A stretch of DNA of 64,000 nt from Palaemon carinicauda (GCF_036898095.1 NC_090767.1:31847933-31911932); one strand, 5' to 3'; shown: positions 25,178 to 38,799, counted from the stretch's first letter. Numbers and translations are program-made. Notes: generated by a model from the sequence alone, not told the origin.

Positions 25178-25546
25178 TGTAAGGCCCTATTCACATCATC
25201 TTCTGTACCTTTTAAACTAATCTACCGCTAAAAATCTCTCCGCAGGGACCTTAGGGAGTAAAGGGTTGTACAACCCCACCTGCATCCTATTTTCTACCAT
25301 TCAAAGGCCTTACACCCCCAACTTTCAAACTACCACTATCCGAGAAATGATGGCCCTCTACTACTACCACCATCATCCTTACTCTGTCCACAACTTTCTC
25401 TACCACTAAAAACCTTTCAAATTTCCATTAATGTGATTACCTACCTTACATTTTTACAGGTTACCTACAGGCCGACCAGGGGGAAGGCCCGTGCCAACAA
25501 CAAGAGTTGGCTATAAAACTCCAACAACAACAACAACAACAACAAG
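25178..25546 (+). mobile_element. 3' UTR copy of LINE family A (5'-truncated)
   Basis: Matches the 3' UTR of LINE copy A at 47,123-47,456. Shared words are TATTCACATCATC, AAAGGGTTG...CAACCCCACCTGCA, AAAGGCCTTACACCCCC, ATGATGGCCCTC and AAAACCTTTCAAATTT, then the terminal GGCCCGTGCCAACAACAAG stem-loop. It ends with a (CAA)n tail at 25,523-25,545. No ORF is present, as expected for target-primed insertion that aborted early. Confidence 0.9.
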
Positions 25547-25949
25547 TAGTTATTAGTTACGAATATTCCTATCCCAGTGTCCTTGCCGACTCTTCTTCTG
25601 ATTGGATGGATAAAAGCAGACTTCTTATTAAAATATGTTTAATGTTTGAAGCTTACATTACTTCTCTACTCTGTGACTTGTCTAACAACTTGTGACTCTC
25701 GAGTGAGAGTATGTAAACAAAACTTGCACACATACATACAGTACATACAAAACAAAAAAGACCATCGCTCAATACAAAAGTACGAAGAATCACATCCTAA
25801 TTTTACGATAACTAATTAATGATTGAATCCTTCACAACAAATGCTACTAAACTTTTGAACTATGTTGAAACAAGTTCTATCAATGCAATACTGTGCAACC
25901 TTACTCTTGATACCCATAGAGAATACAGTATTAAAGTACAAAATACATA

Positions 25950-28917
25950 ACAAATACACCCTGGTAATGATTTTGGGGATGAAGTTCATAAACCTTAAGG
26001 CTAGAAAAAAGCTTCATCATCTGTCCAGAGACATAAAACTCCACACATGACTAATTAATTTGGTCATTACTAAAGACATCTCACTCTCAAGACCTATTTT
26101 AGGGATCCCAGTGAAATGCTGAACAGGAATTTACGTTAATCTAGACAATATTGACGAAGGCAATGGATTGGAGCAGGAAGTTATGATATGAATCTTCACA
26201 TTCAAACTAAAAGAAAAAAATCATATACTGTAACTTCATTAACTCTTCACTATCTCGGGTATAACTGTCCTGTACCAAGATGATTATATTACCAACACAT
26301 AAACACTCAAATAAAATGAGATTTGAATTTTAGAGAATTCAATCTATAAGTTTTCAGATGTTCGTTTGTCAAATTAACCCAAAGAGGACAAAAGGTTGAA
26401 ATGGACGACTTACCCAAATACGGCTTCGCTTTTCTCTTATCACGAGGACCAAAAGTTAAGGAAAAAGAATATAAAGATAATTGAGATTACCGACTACCTC
26501 GTGAAAAACATTAAGAAAATCAAGATTGAAGATTGAATATGTGAGATAGTATATCGTAAATAAAAAAAATTAAGATAATCCTTGAAGTCCCATTGCTCTG
26601 TTAGTTGCTCTACAATTTTGAAGTATTCCAAGTACTTCTTGATGATAAAAAAAACAGTTAAAAATAAAGATCCAATTATACAAACCTTCCCTCCCTCCCC
26701 CCCAAAAAAATCTTAATAGAATATGATTGTAAATTTTTTATATCCTATCAAATTTGAAAAAAATATATATTCATTATTTTTGTCATTAGCTTAAATGAAT
26801 AGAAACAAATGAGATAATGTTCATACTTTTCTCAGTAAAATCAGTTTCCAAAAATTTCCAATATTGATATGACAAACTATAATAATTTTTATTATCTGAG
26901 TTCCAACTGCATTGAACCGGAAAGACTTAGAAATGTCGAACCCGAAGCCCACCGTAAACGAACAGAATCTTAGCCATAAACTACTTATATATTTTGAGAA
27001 GATATACCGTTTTACACAAAAAAATTAAGCGTAAGTTTAACAGTACACAAAATGTGTAATATTAAGGGAAATATATCATGGAGCATATTAACAATACATA
27101 AGACTATTCTAGTTATCTCTCGAACATTAAATATCATATGAAAAAGTATATGAGCCTTCAACAAAATATTTAAATAACAATACCTCTTCCATTAGTGTGG
27201 TTATTAATACAAAAGCATACGATAGCATAATTCTACTCTTGAGGATTCTTTATTCAATGAATCTGAGTAGGAACTAATTTTCCTTTTCTCCCTTTTCCTT
27301 ATTTCTTCCCTCCGACTATAAACTGGATTGTATCCAGGGGTACTCCTCTTTTCCCCCTTCCCTATCCTTATCCTTCGGCTTCGGCCTCAATATTTTTATC
27401 ATATATAGAACACCGTTTTCCATATTTTTTGGAAAGGATTAGTGACAACACACCGCTTGAAAATATCCTTCTATTACTTTCTGAGTCCCAACTACATTGA
27501 ACTGGATATGCTGAGAAAGACAGTAGCATAAATGTTGAACTAACCCGCAGCTCGTGTCTTGCGTAAGTTGGGGTAATCATAGCAGAACCTTATCCTTGAA
27601 CTACTCTTATATTTTGACAATATATAGCATGATCCCAGAGTTTTACACAAAAGATATAGCCTGAGTACAAAAATACGCAAAATGTCTAATGTTAGGGGAA
27701 ATATATCTTGAAGCATATTATCAATACATAAGACTATTCTAGTTATCACTAAAACATTATATCTCATACAAAAAAGTATTTGAACTTACAAAATAAATAT
27801 TATAGTACCAATAACTATTTCTTTAGAGTGGTTTTTAATACAAAAGTATACGATAGGATGATTTTACTCAGGAGAATTTCTATTTCGATGAATCTGAGTG
27901 GGAACAAACTTTTCTTCTCTACAATATACAACAAAGAATTAGCTGAAGGGAATAGGAGCACTATATAATCACTGAAGGGCACAACACCCTAACAATAACA
28001 TTGGTGATAAAGTTCATAAACTTCACTCTAGGAAAAAGCTTTATCTTCCGTCTAGAGACCTCAAATACTCCACATATGACTAAATAAATAAACAGCTTAA
28101 ACTTACTGTCCTGGGCGGGGATTGATATGCCCACGTGCCAATGCAAGACAAACATGTTACAACTCTACAAGCCAGTAGGCAGTGTAATCCTGGAAGTCCC
28201 ATTACTTTGTAAATTTGATAGCTTTCGTGACATTCTTCATAGCATATATATATTTTTTTGAAACATTATGTAATTCTGAAATGTTCAAAATATATCCTGA
28301 TGACAAAAAATAGTTAAAATTAAAATTTCATGATATGAACTTAGTAAATAAATATTGTTTTTATAATGACATATAGAGAAATTTTTTTTTACATCCTATT
28401 AATTCTAATAATGGAACCAACTGCAATAGTGTTTGCGTTTTTATAAGTTTACTCAGTTCCTATCATGATAAACTATGGTGTGCTAAACCAAGAGCCTGTC
28501 TCAAGGAAAAGGCTGGACAATCTAACAAGCTTGCAAGCGAGCCAGCCTATAACCAAATAAATTCATAAAAGATATTCGTCATGTGGATGAACTTTTAAAG
28601 ATGGTGAGTGATAAGTTGAATCTTGTAATGGTTTATTTCTAAGATTCTGAGTTTTCTTCGTAATTATATGATTTCAACTTTATCGCCTGGCAGCAGCGCA
28701 TGGCAACGTTGGTCTTTCCCTTACCATAATGTAAACAAACCTGCCCCATATGTCGTGACAAAACTACAAGGTGTTATTCTGTCATCCGTACCTTGCAGCA
28801 GTGAAATACATCTTGTAAAAGATGAGAAATGTTTCAAAGAATAACATTGTTACTACACTGAGCACTACGAAAGTACTATGATGCATCGAGGTAAACAAAA
28901 ATTTTGTGATTGTGTAA
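25950..28917 (-). repeat. duplicated block, minus-strand arm with internal tandem copy
   Basis: Reverse-complement counterpart of 7,342-11,700. Reading on the minus strand, 28,917 to about 27,470 follows the plus arm from its LTR flank to about 11,690, but lacks the MITE and piggyBac. A second, more diverged partial unit then follows. About 27,290-26,890 repeats the segment just covered (for example TCTAATGTTA, AATGTGTAATATTAAGGG and GAGTCCCAACTACATTGAA-type words occur twice), and 26,680-25,950 matches 8,120-9,500. A 60-bp sequence (27,310-27,370) shared with 20.5 kb lies between units. No coding content is recognised. Confidence 0.75.
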
Positions 28918-29276
28918 CTTACTTGTCCAAGGCCTGTCCTTTCATTCGCTGGCTCAACCACCTTCTTCCACGTGGTGCAATCCTTTCCAACTAGCTGCTC
29001 TCTCTCCCTTATCCTTTATTCTCACCACTATGTCTACCAACGTCATTTACTCACTCTGCTCTTCTATAACTAAGCTATCACCCCAATTTACTACTCATAC
29101 ACTTCTCCCTGTATCACTGTAAAGTTTTAATTCGTCTTTACTCGTGTGCACTGCACTCTTCCATCTATCAATCCTTTCGCCATACCGCCTTCCCTCCTGT
29201 CTCTGCGCAGGCACAATGGTTCTTTTCTCTGTTAACTGTCTCCCAATCCCAATGCAGTTTTTAGTTCACAACCACA
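28918..29276 (-). repeat. 3' LTR of Ty3-like element A (minus copy)
   Basis: About 359 bp. On the minus strand it starts TGTGGTTGTGAAC at 29,276, after an ATAGGGGAG purine run, and ends CCTTGGACAAGTAAG at 28,918. It matches the LTRs at 3,211-3,575 and 5,380-5,558 / 7,130-7,341, and is uninterrupted. Confidence 0.85.
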
Positions 29277-31640
29277 CTCCCCTATGATTGAACTCATTCA
29301 CTGTCTATACACTTTCGTATGCGCCACAATACATGCAGACCTTCGGGGATCCTCATGCTGATCATTTCCTAATACCTGTTGTATTTCCTTCGCTAATGTT
29401 TCATGAACATCATATTGTATTGTTGGTAGGAGTGGATCCACAAACCAATCACAATCATCATCTTCATGGTCATTATACTCGCTAGGTACTACATATGTAC
29501 AAATCCGTGATCTTAGGTCTCGTACATGCCGCAGCAATCCATCCACCTCTACTGCTTGAGGTAAAAGAACGACCGTAACTTTCCCTTTTCCAAACTGTGT
29601 TTCACGGTGTTCACTTGATTTTATATGCTCTTGTGGCAGCCTGTTGCTCTCGTACCGTGTCACCGACACCACGCAGCCTCACAACATATCGATAGAGCAC
29701 ATTTGCAGGAGCAGTCTCTTACTCACAGTCATCTTGTGGTTTGATATTATAGAGATACATAGTCGCGCCTATTGAACGCAATTTCCTCAAATCTATCACA
29801 TTCACTGTCTTATGACATCTATCTGTCACACAATTACCTAATGTTACATAAGCACACCTGAACCTCACATTTACATCCCACTTATCAGTGAACATTAGAA
29901 ACTTAGTGCTTTTAAAGGCTATGTCATTATCTGTCAGAATTTCTTTCAGGGCTCCACGTTCAAAGAAGATATTTTCTTGTTGCTCCATCACAACTTGCTA
30001 GTTTGCATTCGCATCCGGTGCCATATAGCAAACTGTGATGGACCAAAATCTATGACTACCAGGTAATGCTGCCCACGATAGTGTGCTATATCCATACCTA
30101 GCCGCTGCTATACTTGATGTACACCCTAGCTTCCATTACTTCACTGCACTGTTGCAGGGTAAATGGACTTACACACTTCGCAACCTTTTACCACATCATG
30201 AACTTGTCGACGGCTACCTGTTGCATCCTGTGTCTGTGCAAAATACCGAGTTCATTGCACCCCCGTGTGTCTTACCTCATGCTACACCCGTCTTACCAAA
30301 TTGTACACTGTATCTCTCACAGCAGCACATATCAATGGCATCGCATATCACTTTCTCAATCATCTCTCTGGTTCTTGAGTCAACCAGTAAGCCTTGTTCT
30401 AATGAGAAGGGAAAAGTGATATGAATACTTGTAACCTGTTCTCCTCTACTATAGCAGTCACTATTTTAACCCTTCGCTGAATTGATATATCATTAGCTGC
30501 ATTTAATTTTAATTGGCTCTTTCCTGTCAATCCCTGTGATATCCACCGATGCACAGTTGCAGAGTCCCTTTTTTTCCTGCTTCTTTCACTTCCCATGCTA
30601 CCAAAAGTTTCATTCCTTTTAATAATGCATCATACTCTCCAATATTAATATGCCCGGCTTCATCCTTCCTGAGCCAGCATACATCCTCTACCAAATATCT
30701 ATTGATCTCTACCACAGCGCCCAAGGCCAATGAACTCGCATCAACCCAAAGTGTCACAGACCTTTTACCAAAATCACTTCTACTGCTTGCAGGATCACTT
30801 GTCCTCACAGCAGCAATTGTATCGTTCACTGTATCACCCCATTTCCCAATCGCAGCCATCCACACACAAAACGGAAAACACATCACCACGTGTCAATTGG
30901 TCCGGTACCTCTGACATATTACATTTCATGCTTCACTGCAACTTGCCCTTCTCTCCCTACACCTGCAGTCCAAATGCTCGCGTGCATTTCTGCATGTGTC
31001 CAAGCTGCTTAGATAACAGCCCATATTTATCCAAATGAATAATTACATATATCACTACTTCCGTATCTTCACGAACTGTTACATCATCTACATATGCGTA
31101 CGTAGTACCATCACACACTACTGCATTTTGTTCCAACACTTTATTAATCACTGCTTTAATCACCAGTGAGGCAACATTTAAGGCAAATCCAAACCTTGTT
31201 GGGCAATACATATTACCTCCAAATATATCTCATATTTGCAAATAAAACTTGGCAAGATCAACCAATGTTACATTGACAGCCATTTTTCGCCATTCACGTA
31301 GCTTGTCTGAACATACATATTTATCTCCTGTACGGACGTCAATGTAAGTATTGACCTCAAAAAAGTTCATCACCAGCTTCACCTTATCCTAACTAGTCTG
31401 GATAACTGCCATCAACGGAATTAAGCCTTTGGCAGGGCCTTTCTTACCCTTATCATTCGGCTGCAGTCAGCCACGCTGTATCCACTCCTGCAACTCTTTA
31501 TCATATCTTTGTTTTGCCTCAGGTGGGACTGCGTATTCACACCTCATATTCTTCAGGACTACTAGCTCTTGCTCGTTTCTTCATTTCCACGCTATCGTCC
31601 AAGACTTAGCCAAAGAATCAAAAGTAACTCAGTAAACCCT
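29277..31640 (-). pseudogene. Ty3-like element A (minus copy): RT, RNase H and integrase
   Basis: Reading from 31,640 downward. RT: KGLIPLMAVIQTS, VMNFFEVNTYID, NVTLVDLAKFYLQI (first Asp) and RFGFALNVASLVIKAV, with the catalytic YVDD in YAYVDDVTVRE (about 31,095). RNase H (30,520-30,800): VTLWVDASSLALGAVV, INIGEYDALLKGM and TVHRWISQG. Integrase (29,700-30,300): zinc-finger remnants, MDIAHYRGQHYLVVIDFGPS, ILTDNDIAF, then GNCVTDRCHK where the family has Glu, so Glu has become Asp. The C-terminal region runs 29,298-29,672. Several stops and frameshifts are present. Gag, protease and the 5' LTR are absent: homology ends near 31,640. Confidence 0.88.
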
Positions 31641-33489
31641 AAACATTGTTCCCTACAAGAAAATGCTGTATTGCTCCTATTATCATAAATTTTTATAATT
31701 ATCACATTTCAATGTAAAAGAAGTTATGTATAATGGCATCTTTATAACTCACACGAGTCACAAATGATGTATTATACCCTTTGCTATTCAGTCCTACCAA
31801 AAACCTGAGAGTATATGTCTGATTTTGATCTCTGACATTCAATGGATTTTACGCTTGTTTTTTACGTTTCAGGCAAGAATTTTATCATTTCCAAGAGGAA
31901 AAGACAATTTCAACATCTTGCTAACATAAGGAAGAAAAAAATTTGTTCTATTAAGAGTTCAGAAGAGGGAAATATCTGTCGTGCAGAGAGAGAGCGTTCT
32001 GTGGAAGGAGAAGGGACTGCCTTTCCTAACACGAGCAAAAGAAGCATCAAATTAGGCCAAAGGATCTCTGTTTATGAGTAAATTATGATATATACCATTG
32101 TTTTCATTTATCTATAGCCAAAAAGGGACATAAAACTCATAATAATCATGATTAGTTAATATTGCCCTTGTAAAAATACAAAGAAAAGCTTTGAACGCCC
32201 TGACATTCACTAATTTTTACGTTATTGGAGGTCTATATGAGGTCTATATAGGATAGTAATCACAGATCTTAGTAATAATTATCAAGGGATGGGATAGAAT
32301 TTGAAAAAAGAATAATTTTCAGGATAAATCGGCCTGGTGTCGCGAAACCGGAGGTCAGAGGCAAAAATTCTATGCAGTTTGGAGATGTCCTAAATCTCCT
32401 TATTAAGTGGTATGAATGACAAAGTCCTGTCATAAAAATCAACATTAGCCAGCAGGCCCTCTTATCAGAGTAGATTATTCATAAGGATCCTGGGATGTCG
32501 ATGATTATCCTTACTTTCCAGGATGCTGATATACCTTTCCACATGTTTAATGAAAATGGAAGAATTAGAGTTCGACCTTTCAAATAGAAGCCCCTAAAAT
32601 GTTTCAAGTATTCCATATTTATACACACTTCTAATGTTTGCAGAAATAAAAAAAAAAATGTGTAGCCTCTGTTCCAGACCTTTCTATGGAGAGTATAAAC
32701 TTGAGGCTAGCGGTTTTAACAGTAACTGAAACCATAAATCCAATGATAGGTTCTGCGAGATTTATAAGTTGGAAGAAGCTGCCCTCAACAAATCTTGAGT
32801 AGAACACATAACTGTGGGACATGCCACAAGACCCCTGAATAAACCAAACAGCTATGCAAAGGCAATATATTAAAGAGAATATATACTACAGGAGGCATCA
32901 AACCCATGTAGTGCTGCCACTAATTTCAAGAAAAGAAATACATCATCTAATGACAGAAAGGTTTTGCATGACAAGGTAAGCATATTGCCTTCTAAGGCTT
33001 TGTCTTGGTGTATTAAAACTGGGGCATTAACCCATTTCTGTACAACCTTCATCCCCCAATAGTAATAACATCTCTCAGGCCATATTCTTACCTGATTTGA
33101 TGTAGATTCCACATGAAACCAAGTTACCAGGTGCACCTGTAGTGGGGAAGGTCCAAAAACCTTATAACTCACCACCTACTAATTGGAAAACAGAGAGACC
33201 TCCATCTCTCTCACCCCTACCATAAGAAATATTAGAGTTATGATATCAAATAAATATGATCTTATGCCTGTTGATGTTTTTGATCAACCAGAAAACAGTT
33301 TAATTAAATCAGAAAGAGAAGTTGAGGTACACCATCCGCATCACAAATAGATAAAAAGGACAAAAATAAAATCATAAACCCAAAACCCAATTTATCAAGA
33401 CCCTTTCTAATAAAACCATCAAGAAAGAGCGTTAGATCAAAAATTGCTAATGGCATGCCATCATCTTAGAGTTCTTCCAAAAAATGAAC
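31641..33489. other. no recognised gene; possible decayed LINE ORF1
   Basis: Frames at 31,842-32,081 (plus) and 32,870-33,175 (minus) lack known motifs. Because 33.5 kb begins a LINE endonuclease, the preceding few hundred bases could include a decayed gag-like ORF1, but I could not identify zinc knuckles. Confidence 0.35.
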
Positions 33490-34395
33490 CATAGTTTTTT
33501 TCCTTCAATTTGCAATGAAATTGTCAGGGTTTATGGGCCAATATGAAAAACTCAAACTCTTATTTCGTGAGCATTCCCCCATCATTGTATGTCTACAGGA
33601 GAGCAATCTTGACATATTAGCTATAGGACCCCATATGATCACCGAGTAGGGAGCCAAGTTATTCCACATATATCTTTGTTTATTCCTAAACCTCTGCAGG
33701 CAGTGGTTGTACAAATTGATATAGGGAAAAAATAAACAATCTACTCTCTGTACCTGCCTCCAAATGATAAGACATCGTATGATAATTTAGTAGAAGTGAT
33801 TCAATAGCTCCCTCAACCTTTTCTTTTACTTGGAGATTTGAATGGCTGACATCCCTTGTCGGGTGATGTTTTAGCAAACAGCTAGGACAACATTAAGTCA
33901 TCAATTGTGGAAAACAATGATGTCAGACTCCTTTATACAGGAGAGCCCATACATCCCATGTTCAGACAGGGACTTTGTCATGCATTGACTTTTCAATTGC
34001 AAGCTCTAACTAGCTTCTTGATTTTGATTGGTGAGCATTAGATGATTGTCATACTAGTGATCATGCACCAATCATTATAAACACCAACAAAGATTGCCAC
34101 GTTGAAATCTTAACAAGGCAGACTAAGTTAAATTTTGTGAGTTAAGTGAAATCGAGGGGAGTGCGGATCAGTTTGTAATCATTGATGATGCCAGAGACTT
34201 ATTGAATGGAACGCTCCATACAGCAGGAATAAATTTGATTCCCTAAACCACAAGATTATTCAAACGACGACCAGTCCCATGGTGGTCTTCCAAATTAACT
34301 GACTTCCACATAGCTACCAGCAAATCATTGACCAGGTTGCGTAGATGCCGTATGTAGGAAAATTTCATAAATGCTTCGTTGTTCTGTAAATAAAA
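33490..34395 (+). pseudogene. LINE endonuclease domain relic (Jockey-like)
   Basis: Plus-strand frames read YEKLKLLFREHSPIIVCLQES (APE endonuclease strand with catalytic Glu, about 33,540-33,605). Then come TIYSLYLPPNDKTSYD (33,735), PFLLLGDLNG (33,820, the GD.N motif), SIVENNDVRLL (33,905) and HTSDHAPI-type residues near 34,045-34,070 (the SDH motif). The linker toward RT follows, with TAGINLIP, RRPVPWWSSKLTDFHIAT and SLTRLRRCRM (34,215-34,350). RT itself is missing. Multiple stops and frameshifts. The overall pattern matches Jockey-group LINEs. Clade assignment is inference. Confidence 0.82.
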
Positions 34396-35639
34396 AAATC
34401 TTTTAGCTATTATTCCGTAAATAATGGAGCCTAACATTAGTAGGTCATGTTAAAGGGAAGGGGTTGCAGGCACAGGTTAATCATGTCACAGCAATTTAAA
34501 TTTAAATTCAAATTGCGGGTTCTAAGGATAGTTATCTCTTTCATACATTAATCATCTAATAGATTTTAAAAATCCTTTAATATTGTCATAACAATTTCTT
34601 ATTAATCATTATATTCAGACAAAAAACATCTATTCTGACAATAAATAAATCCAGCCTAAAAAAATTGCTGGTTCTATAAGGAACTTCTCTTTTTCTGTAC
34701 TCAAATGAGTTCGCCTATCCTACGAAAACACTTTAAAGTATAATTGTGATGAATAGAAAGTCACAGGCGATATCACTCATTTAAAAATACACGGAATATG
34801 TGAATAGGAAATCTCCCTATGTTCTTTCACTCCTTTAATTCATTGATTTATAAGAATGACTAAGAAATCCAATTGAAATTGTTGACAAATTTTGGATAAT
34901 TCTTTTAGAGATGATTTGAATTTATTGATTATTGCAGTCATGTTATTGAAGAGAGTAAGTTAAAGGGCTTCCTTTCCTTAGGGTTTCGAAGGTGAAGATC
35001 CTCATTCTGAATTAAAATCGGAAGGCAGAATTTAGAGTAAATAAGTTAATTTTTACACTGCTGCTTCTTTTCCCCTTTTAGCGGCATTGTCCGTAGATTA
35101 ATCACCCGTCCAGCATCTTACAACGGTTTCTAGGACGAAGACAGAAAAGCCCCTGATTGTGGGGCGGCTTTTCGGTACTGCCAGATTCCAAAGGGGAAAT
35201 TCAAAGATTTCATGTGGACTTAACTCTCTGGACAGGACACTAGTGTCAAAGGTTACAAACTGCAACATCCGATGTATCTTCTCTGATGGTGTGGTTGCAC
35301 TCATGTTCCCGTGGTCAGATCTGTCTTCCTTGCCTGTTGTAGAGAGGAGGTTTTTCGTGGAACCCGTTACCAACATATAATTCTAAGATCTTTCACACAC
35401 CTCAGCTTATATTTTTGAGCGTTGGACTTTGCTACTTTTTATGCGAGGTTGTAACCAGTTTGACACCATAAATGGAATACGTATTCAATTGAATATACAC
35501 TTGCTGTCTCTACAGTCTTTTCATTTCCGTTATCAAAAAAAATATATAATGAAATTGATAATGTCATCTAAAACAATAGAAATAATAGGTCTGGCTTTAA
35601 TTACACCATCATAAGATTTTACCACTAGTTGTGACTAGT
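34396..35639. other. no recognised gene
   Basis: The stretch 35,098-35,380 is open on both strands (92 and 73 codons) and less AT-rich than its surroundings, but shows no recognisable domain. A short GTTTCGAAGGTGAAGATCC at about 34,983 resembles 9,246. It is too short to interpret. Confidence 0.4.
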
Positions 35640-36480
35640 CTATTTTCTCATAATACAGTTATCATTTATTGTAATTTACTTTTGAAGGCAATTATTGAAG
35701 GAGCACTGACTACATTCTTAGTGAGATCATTCCAGGGATTTACAACACGTATGCTAAACCTATTTGATCTTCTGACACTCAAAACATGTTCTCTTTTCTT
35801 TAATTTGTAGGTGTTTGTTCATGTGTTGTTGGTATTAAATTCAAAACAATCAATCATATTTAGTCTCAAACCCATGGATGATCTTACATACATAGATCAG
35901 GTCTCCTTGAAGTCTTCGTTGCTGGAGTGATGTAATTTATAGTCTCCTGCATCTTGTCTCATAAGGCAAACCAGTTTATTAAGGACAAAATTTAGTTATT
36001 CTCCTTTGGACTCCTTTCAACTTTATCAATGGCTTTTTTTAAGTATGGTGAACAACCCTAGGCAGCATACTCAAGGTGTGGACGGACCAAAGAACAGGAT
36101 AATTTGTGACACTTTCTAATATCCATGTGGGTGAAATTCCTAGGCCTACTCTATTAGCTTTAGCCTCTATGCTTCCAATATGTTGGAAAGGATTTAAATC
36201 CCTTGCAATGAGAATTTCCAGGTCTCTTTCACTTCCCGTTGATTAAATTTCTATACCATTCAGTTGGTAAGAAACTTCAGCATTCCCATATTCATTATGT
36301 ATTGAATGCTGTCAAACCCTTTTAACTCAAACTTGGAAGATTTTGAAGGTCTCTCTTCATATTCTGGATGTCTTCATCAGAGTTAAATCTAACAAAAATG
36401 TTTGCATCATCTGCAAACATCAAGGCAGGACATTCAAGTTCGTCTACTTCATTATTTATAAAAGACCAAAATTAAAGTTG
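35640..36480 (-). pseudogene. CR1/Jockey-like LINE reverse transcriptase relic
   Basis: The minus strand reads ELECPALMFADDANIFVRF (about 36,390-36,450), where MFADD is the RT catalytic motif, then SDEDIQNMKRDLQNL. Farther down come fragments equivalent to the RT thumb and C-terminus of CR1-group LINEs: CLGLFTILKKAIDKVERSP (about 36,010-36,060, family form K.D..KVE.IQRRATK), LRDKMQETINYITPATKTSRR (family form RL.EL.L..L..RR), DL-M and HPWV. It carries many stops and frameshifts, and the 5' end stops near the (GA)n array. Confidence 0.75.

Positions 36481-36483
<3 letters not shown>

Positions 36484-36544
<61 letters not shown>
36484..36544. repeat. (GA)n microsatellite
   Basis: About 30 GA units, starting at the end of the CR1-like relic. 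Confidence 0.98.
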
Positions 36545-36546
<2 letters not shown>

Positions 36547-37015
36547 CAGTAGCATTTGGAAGGCATGATCTCTCACTTACGAAGGAGTTCTATGTCTAAT
36601 TATCAGAAGCTCAAAGGGACAGACGCAGAATATATACATCTCCCAAATACAATTCATGAATGAATAATGATTCGAAATATCACTGAAAATATAGGAGTGA
36701 TGAATTAAAAATTAAAAATAAAGAATATTACAATTACTTAATAATTGCAAATTATAAAGACTTCATTTTGCTAGCATCCTGATATTAGGATTTGCAATAT
36801 ACCATTGATGGTTGCAATGTAAGAGGAGGTTAAATAAGCTATGGCTGGTACAGTACATCGATTTTACCGAAAGTCAATAGTTCATTGAGTTTATGTTTTG
36901 GGTACATTAGTGTATTGTTTGTACATTTGCATATTACTTGAATACAAATATTATTAGATTAATATTGTCTGAAATAGGTTGACAGAAGACAAAAGGAAAC
37001 ACGAAATTAGTTACT

Positions 37016-37018
<3 letters not shown>

Positions 37019-37070
<52 letters not shown>
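37019..37070. repeat. (TC)n microsatellite
   Basis: About 26 TC units. 36,545-37,018 holds nothing recognised. Confidence 0.98.
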
Positions 37071-37072
<2 letters not shown>

Positions 37073-37201
37073 GACGAGAGATATTCGAATCCCCATCCAA
37101 TGAATGACTCGAGCAGTACCATTTCACCATAGGTTCTTCTTTAAACGTTTACAAGTTCACTAAATAGAATTTGGTTTATTCGATCACAATAAACAAATCA
37201 A

Positions 37202-37280
<79 letters not shown>

Positions 37281-37282
37281 TA

Positions 37283-37321
<39 letters not shown>

Positions 37322-37322
37322 A
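37202..37322. repeat. compound (ATT)n-(AGT)n microsatellite
   Basis: About 25 ATT units, a short ATATTAGAG break, then about 12 AGT units. Confidence 0.98.
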
Positions 37323-37714
37323 GGACATTACGTAAAGCCACAAAGATTGTTCTTAGTGGCCTTAATTTTAGCGTGACAATTGAGTTAAAAGGTTTACCCC
37401 GGACTAAATGACGTCCAGTATATTTGAAGCTATTGCTTAATGACTATTGGTGTTAGAAGCAGAGATTCTGGATCTTGATAAATACAAAATATGTTTTATT
37501 TTTATCATCACTACTGAAGACTTCTTCAGAGAACAAAGAAGTTACTTAAACTACACAAAGGATCGATTCTCAGGACGTCAAAGGTCAAATGACCTGACCT
37601 TTAAGACTCTCCACCAGAGATCAATATCCTCAAATCGGAAATTGATAAAACTCAATAAAAAACAACTTTATTTTATGATCCTTCTTTTCTTATATTGCTA
37701 GATTCTAAATTCTA

Positions 37715-37717
<3 letters not shown>

Positions 37718-37773
<56 letters not shown>
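37718..37773. repeat. (CT)n microsatellite
   Basis: About 28 CT units. Confidence 0.98.
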
Positions 37774-37776
<3 letters not shown>

Positions 37777-37918
37777 ATTTGAAGTAAATTGCCAAATAGT
37801 CTTCTATTTGGAGTCTTGTATTTATGCGAAGATGTTACTAACATGATTTCCTTTTCCTACTATTCGATTCTTCCAAGTTGTCATGCAACGAGAATTGAGT
37901 CCAAATCGTCGCTTCCTC

Positions 37919-37920
<2 letters not shown>

Positions 37921-37982
<62 letters not shown>
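37921..37982. repeat. (GA)n microsatellite
   Basis: About 31 GA units, 150 bp from a (CT)n array. The two are reverse complements and could pair as a hairpin. Confidence 0.98.
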
Positions 37983-37985
<3 letters not shown>

Positions 37986-38265
37986 AAATCCTCAATGCTC
38001 CCTCACACTGATGACACAATGCAAGTTAGTGTTTTTTCTGTGTCTCCTCTCACAGGGCTACAACCAACAGCAATTAATCCAAAATATATTGCGTAGGCCA
38101 AAAGGATCAACGTTTCTCTAATCAGTTCCAAAGGAGGATTTAAATGCTTTGCTCAAGAACACCTGTTGGATGTCTTCTCTCTTTGGGAACAATAAGCAGG
38201 AGTCTCATTAGGGAGAGGAGTTCACTCACCCCTTTCATGGTCTATATTTGACCCAGTAATGAACT

Positions 38266-38312
38266 TATGTCTTCTTCTTCTTCTTCTTCTTCTTCTTCTT
38301 CTTCTTCTTCTC
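38266..38312. repeat. (CTT)n microsatellite
   Basis: About 14 CTT units. 38,313-38,795 holds nothing recognised. Confidence 0.95.
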
Positions 38313-38799
38313 TTCTCCTACTATCTAAGAAAGAGACTTAATGTTAAGACAAACAATCAGTTTGTGTCTTATAGTGAACAATTCCCCTACGGTCAAATTT
38401 TCTTTGGTTTTGCTTAATTTTCAGTTTGAGAGGAGTTTTAGTGAAAACAGTAACTACAATTTGAATGTTCCTCTTAAGTCTACGAATTTACTTACTGATA
38501 TTTGGGAAGCTCAAACTTGGATGTTATAATGTTGTATTTTCTAAATATTGTGTTTTAAGATGAGATTCAAATCTCTGGAAAATCAGGATATTGCAATACC
38601 AAAGGTTGAAAAGGATGGCAGAACTAAAAATTAAACTGTAACAAAACAGTAACAAAGAATACAGGTTAAATGAAGCAATAAAAGTTTCCTTTTATTATTC
38701 ATTATACTCAGCTGTGTAGACTACGAATTTCCAACTAATCTCCGTTGCATCTTAGCTAAGGATGAAATTATTATCAATAAGAGCAGCAACAAAACTATT

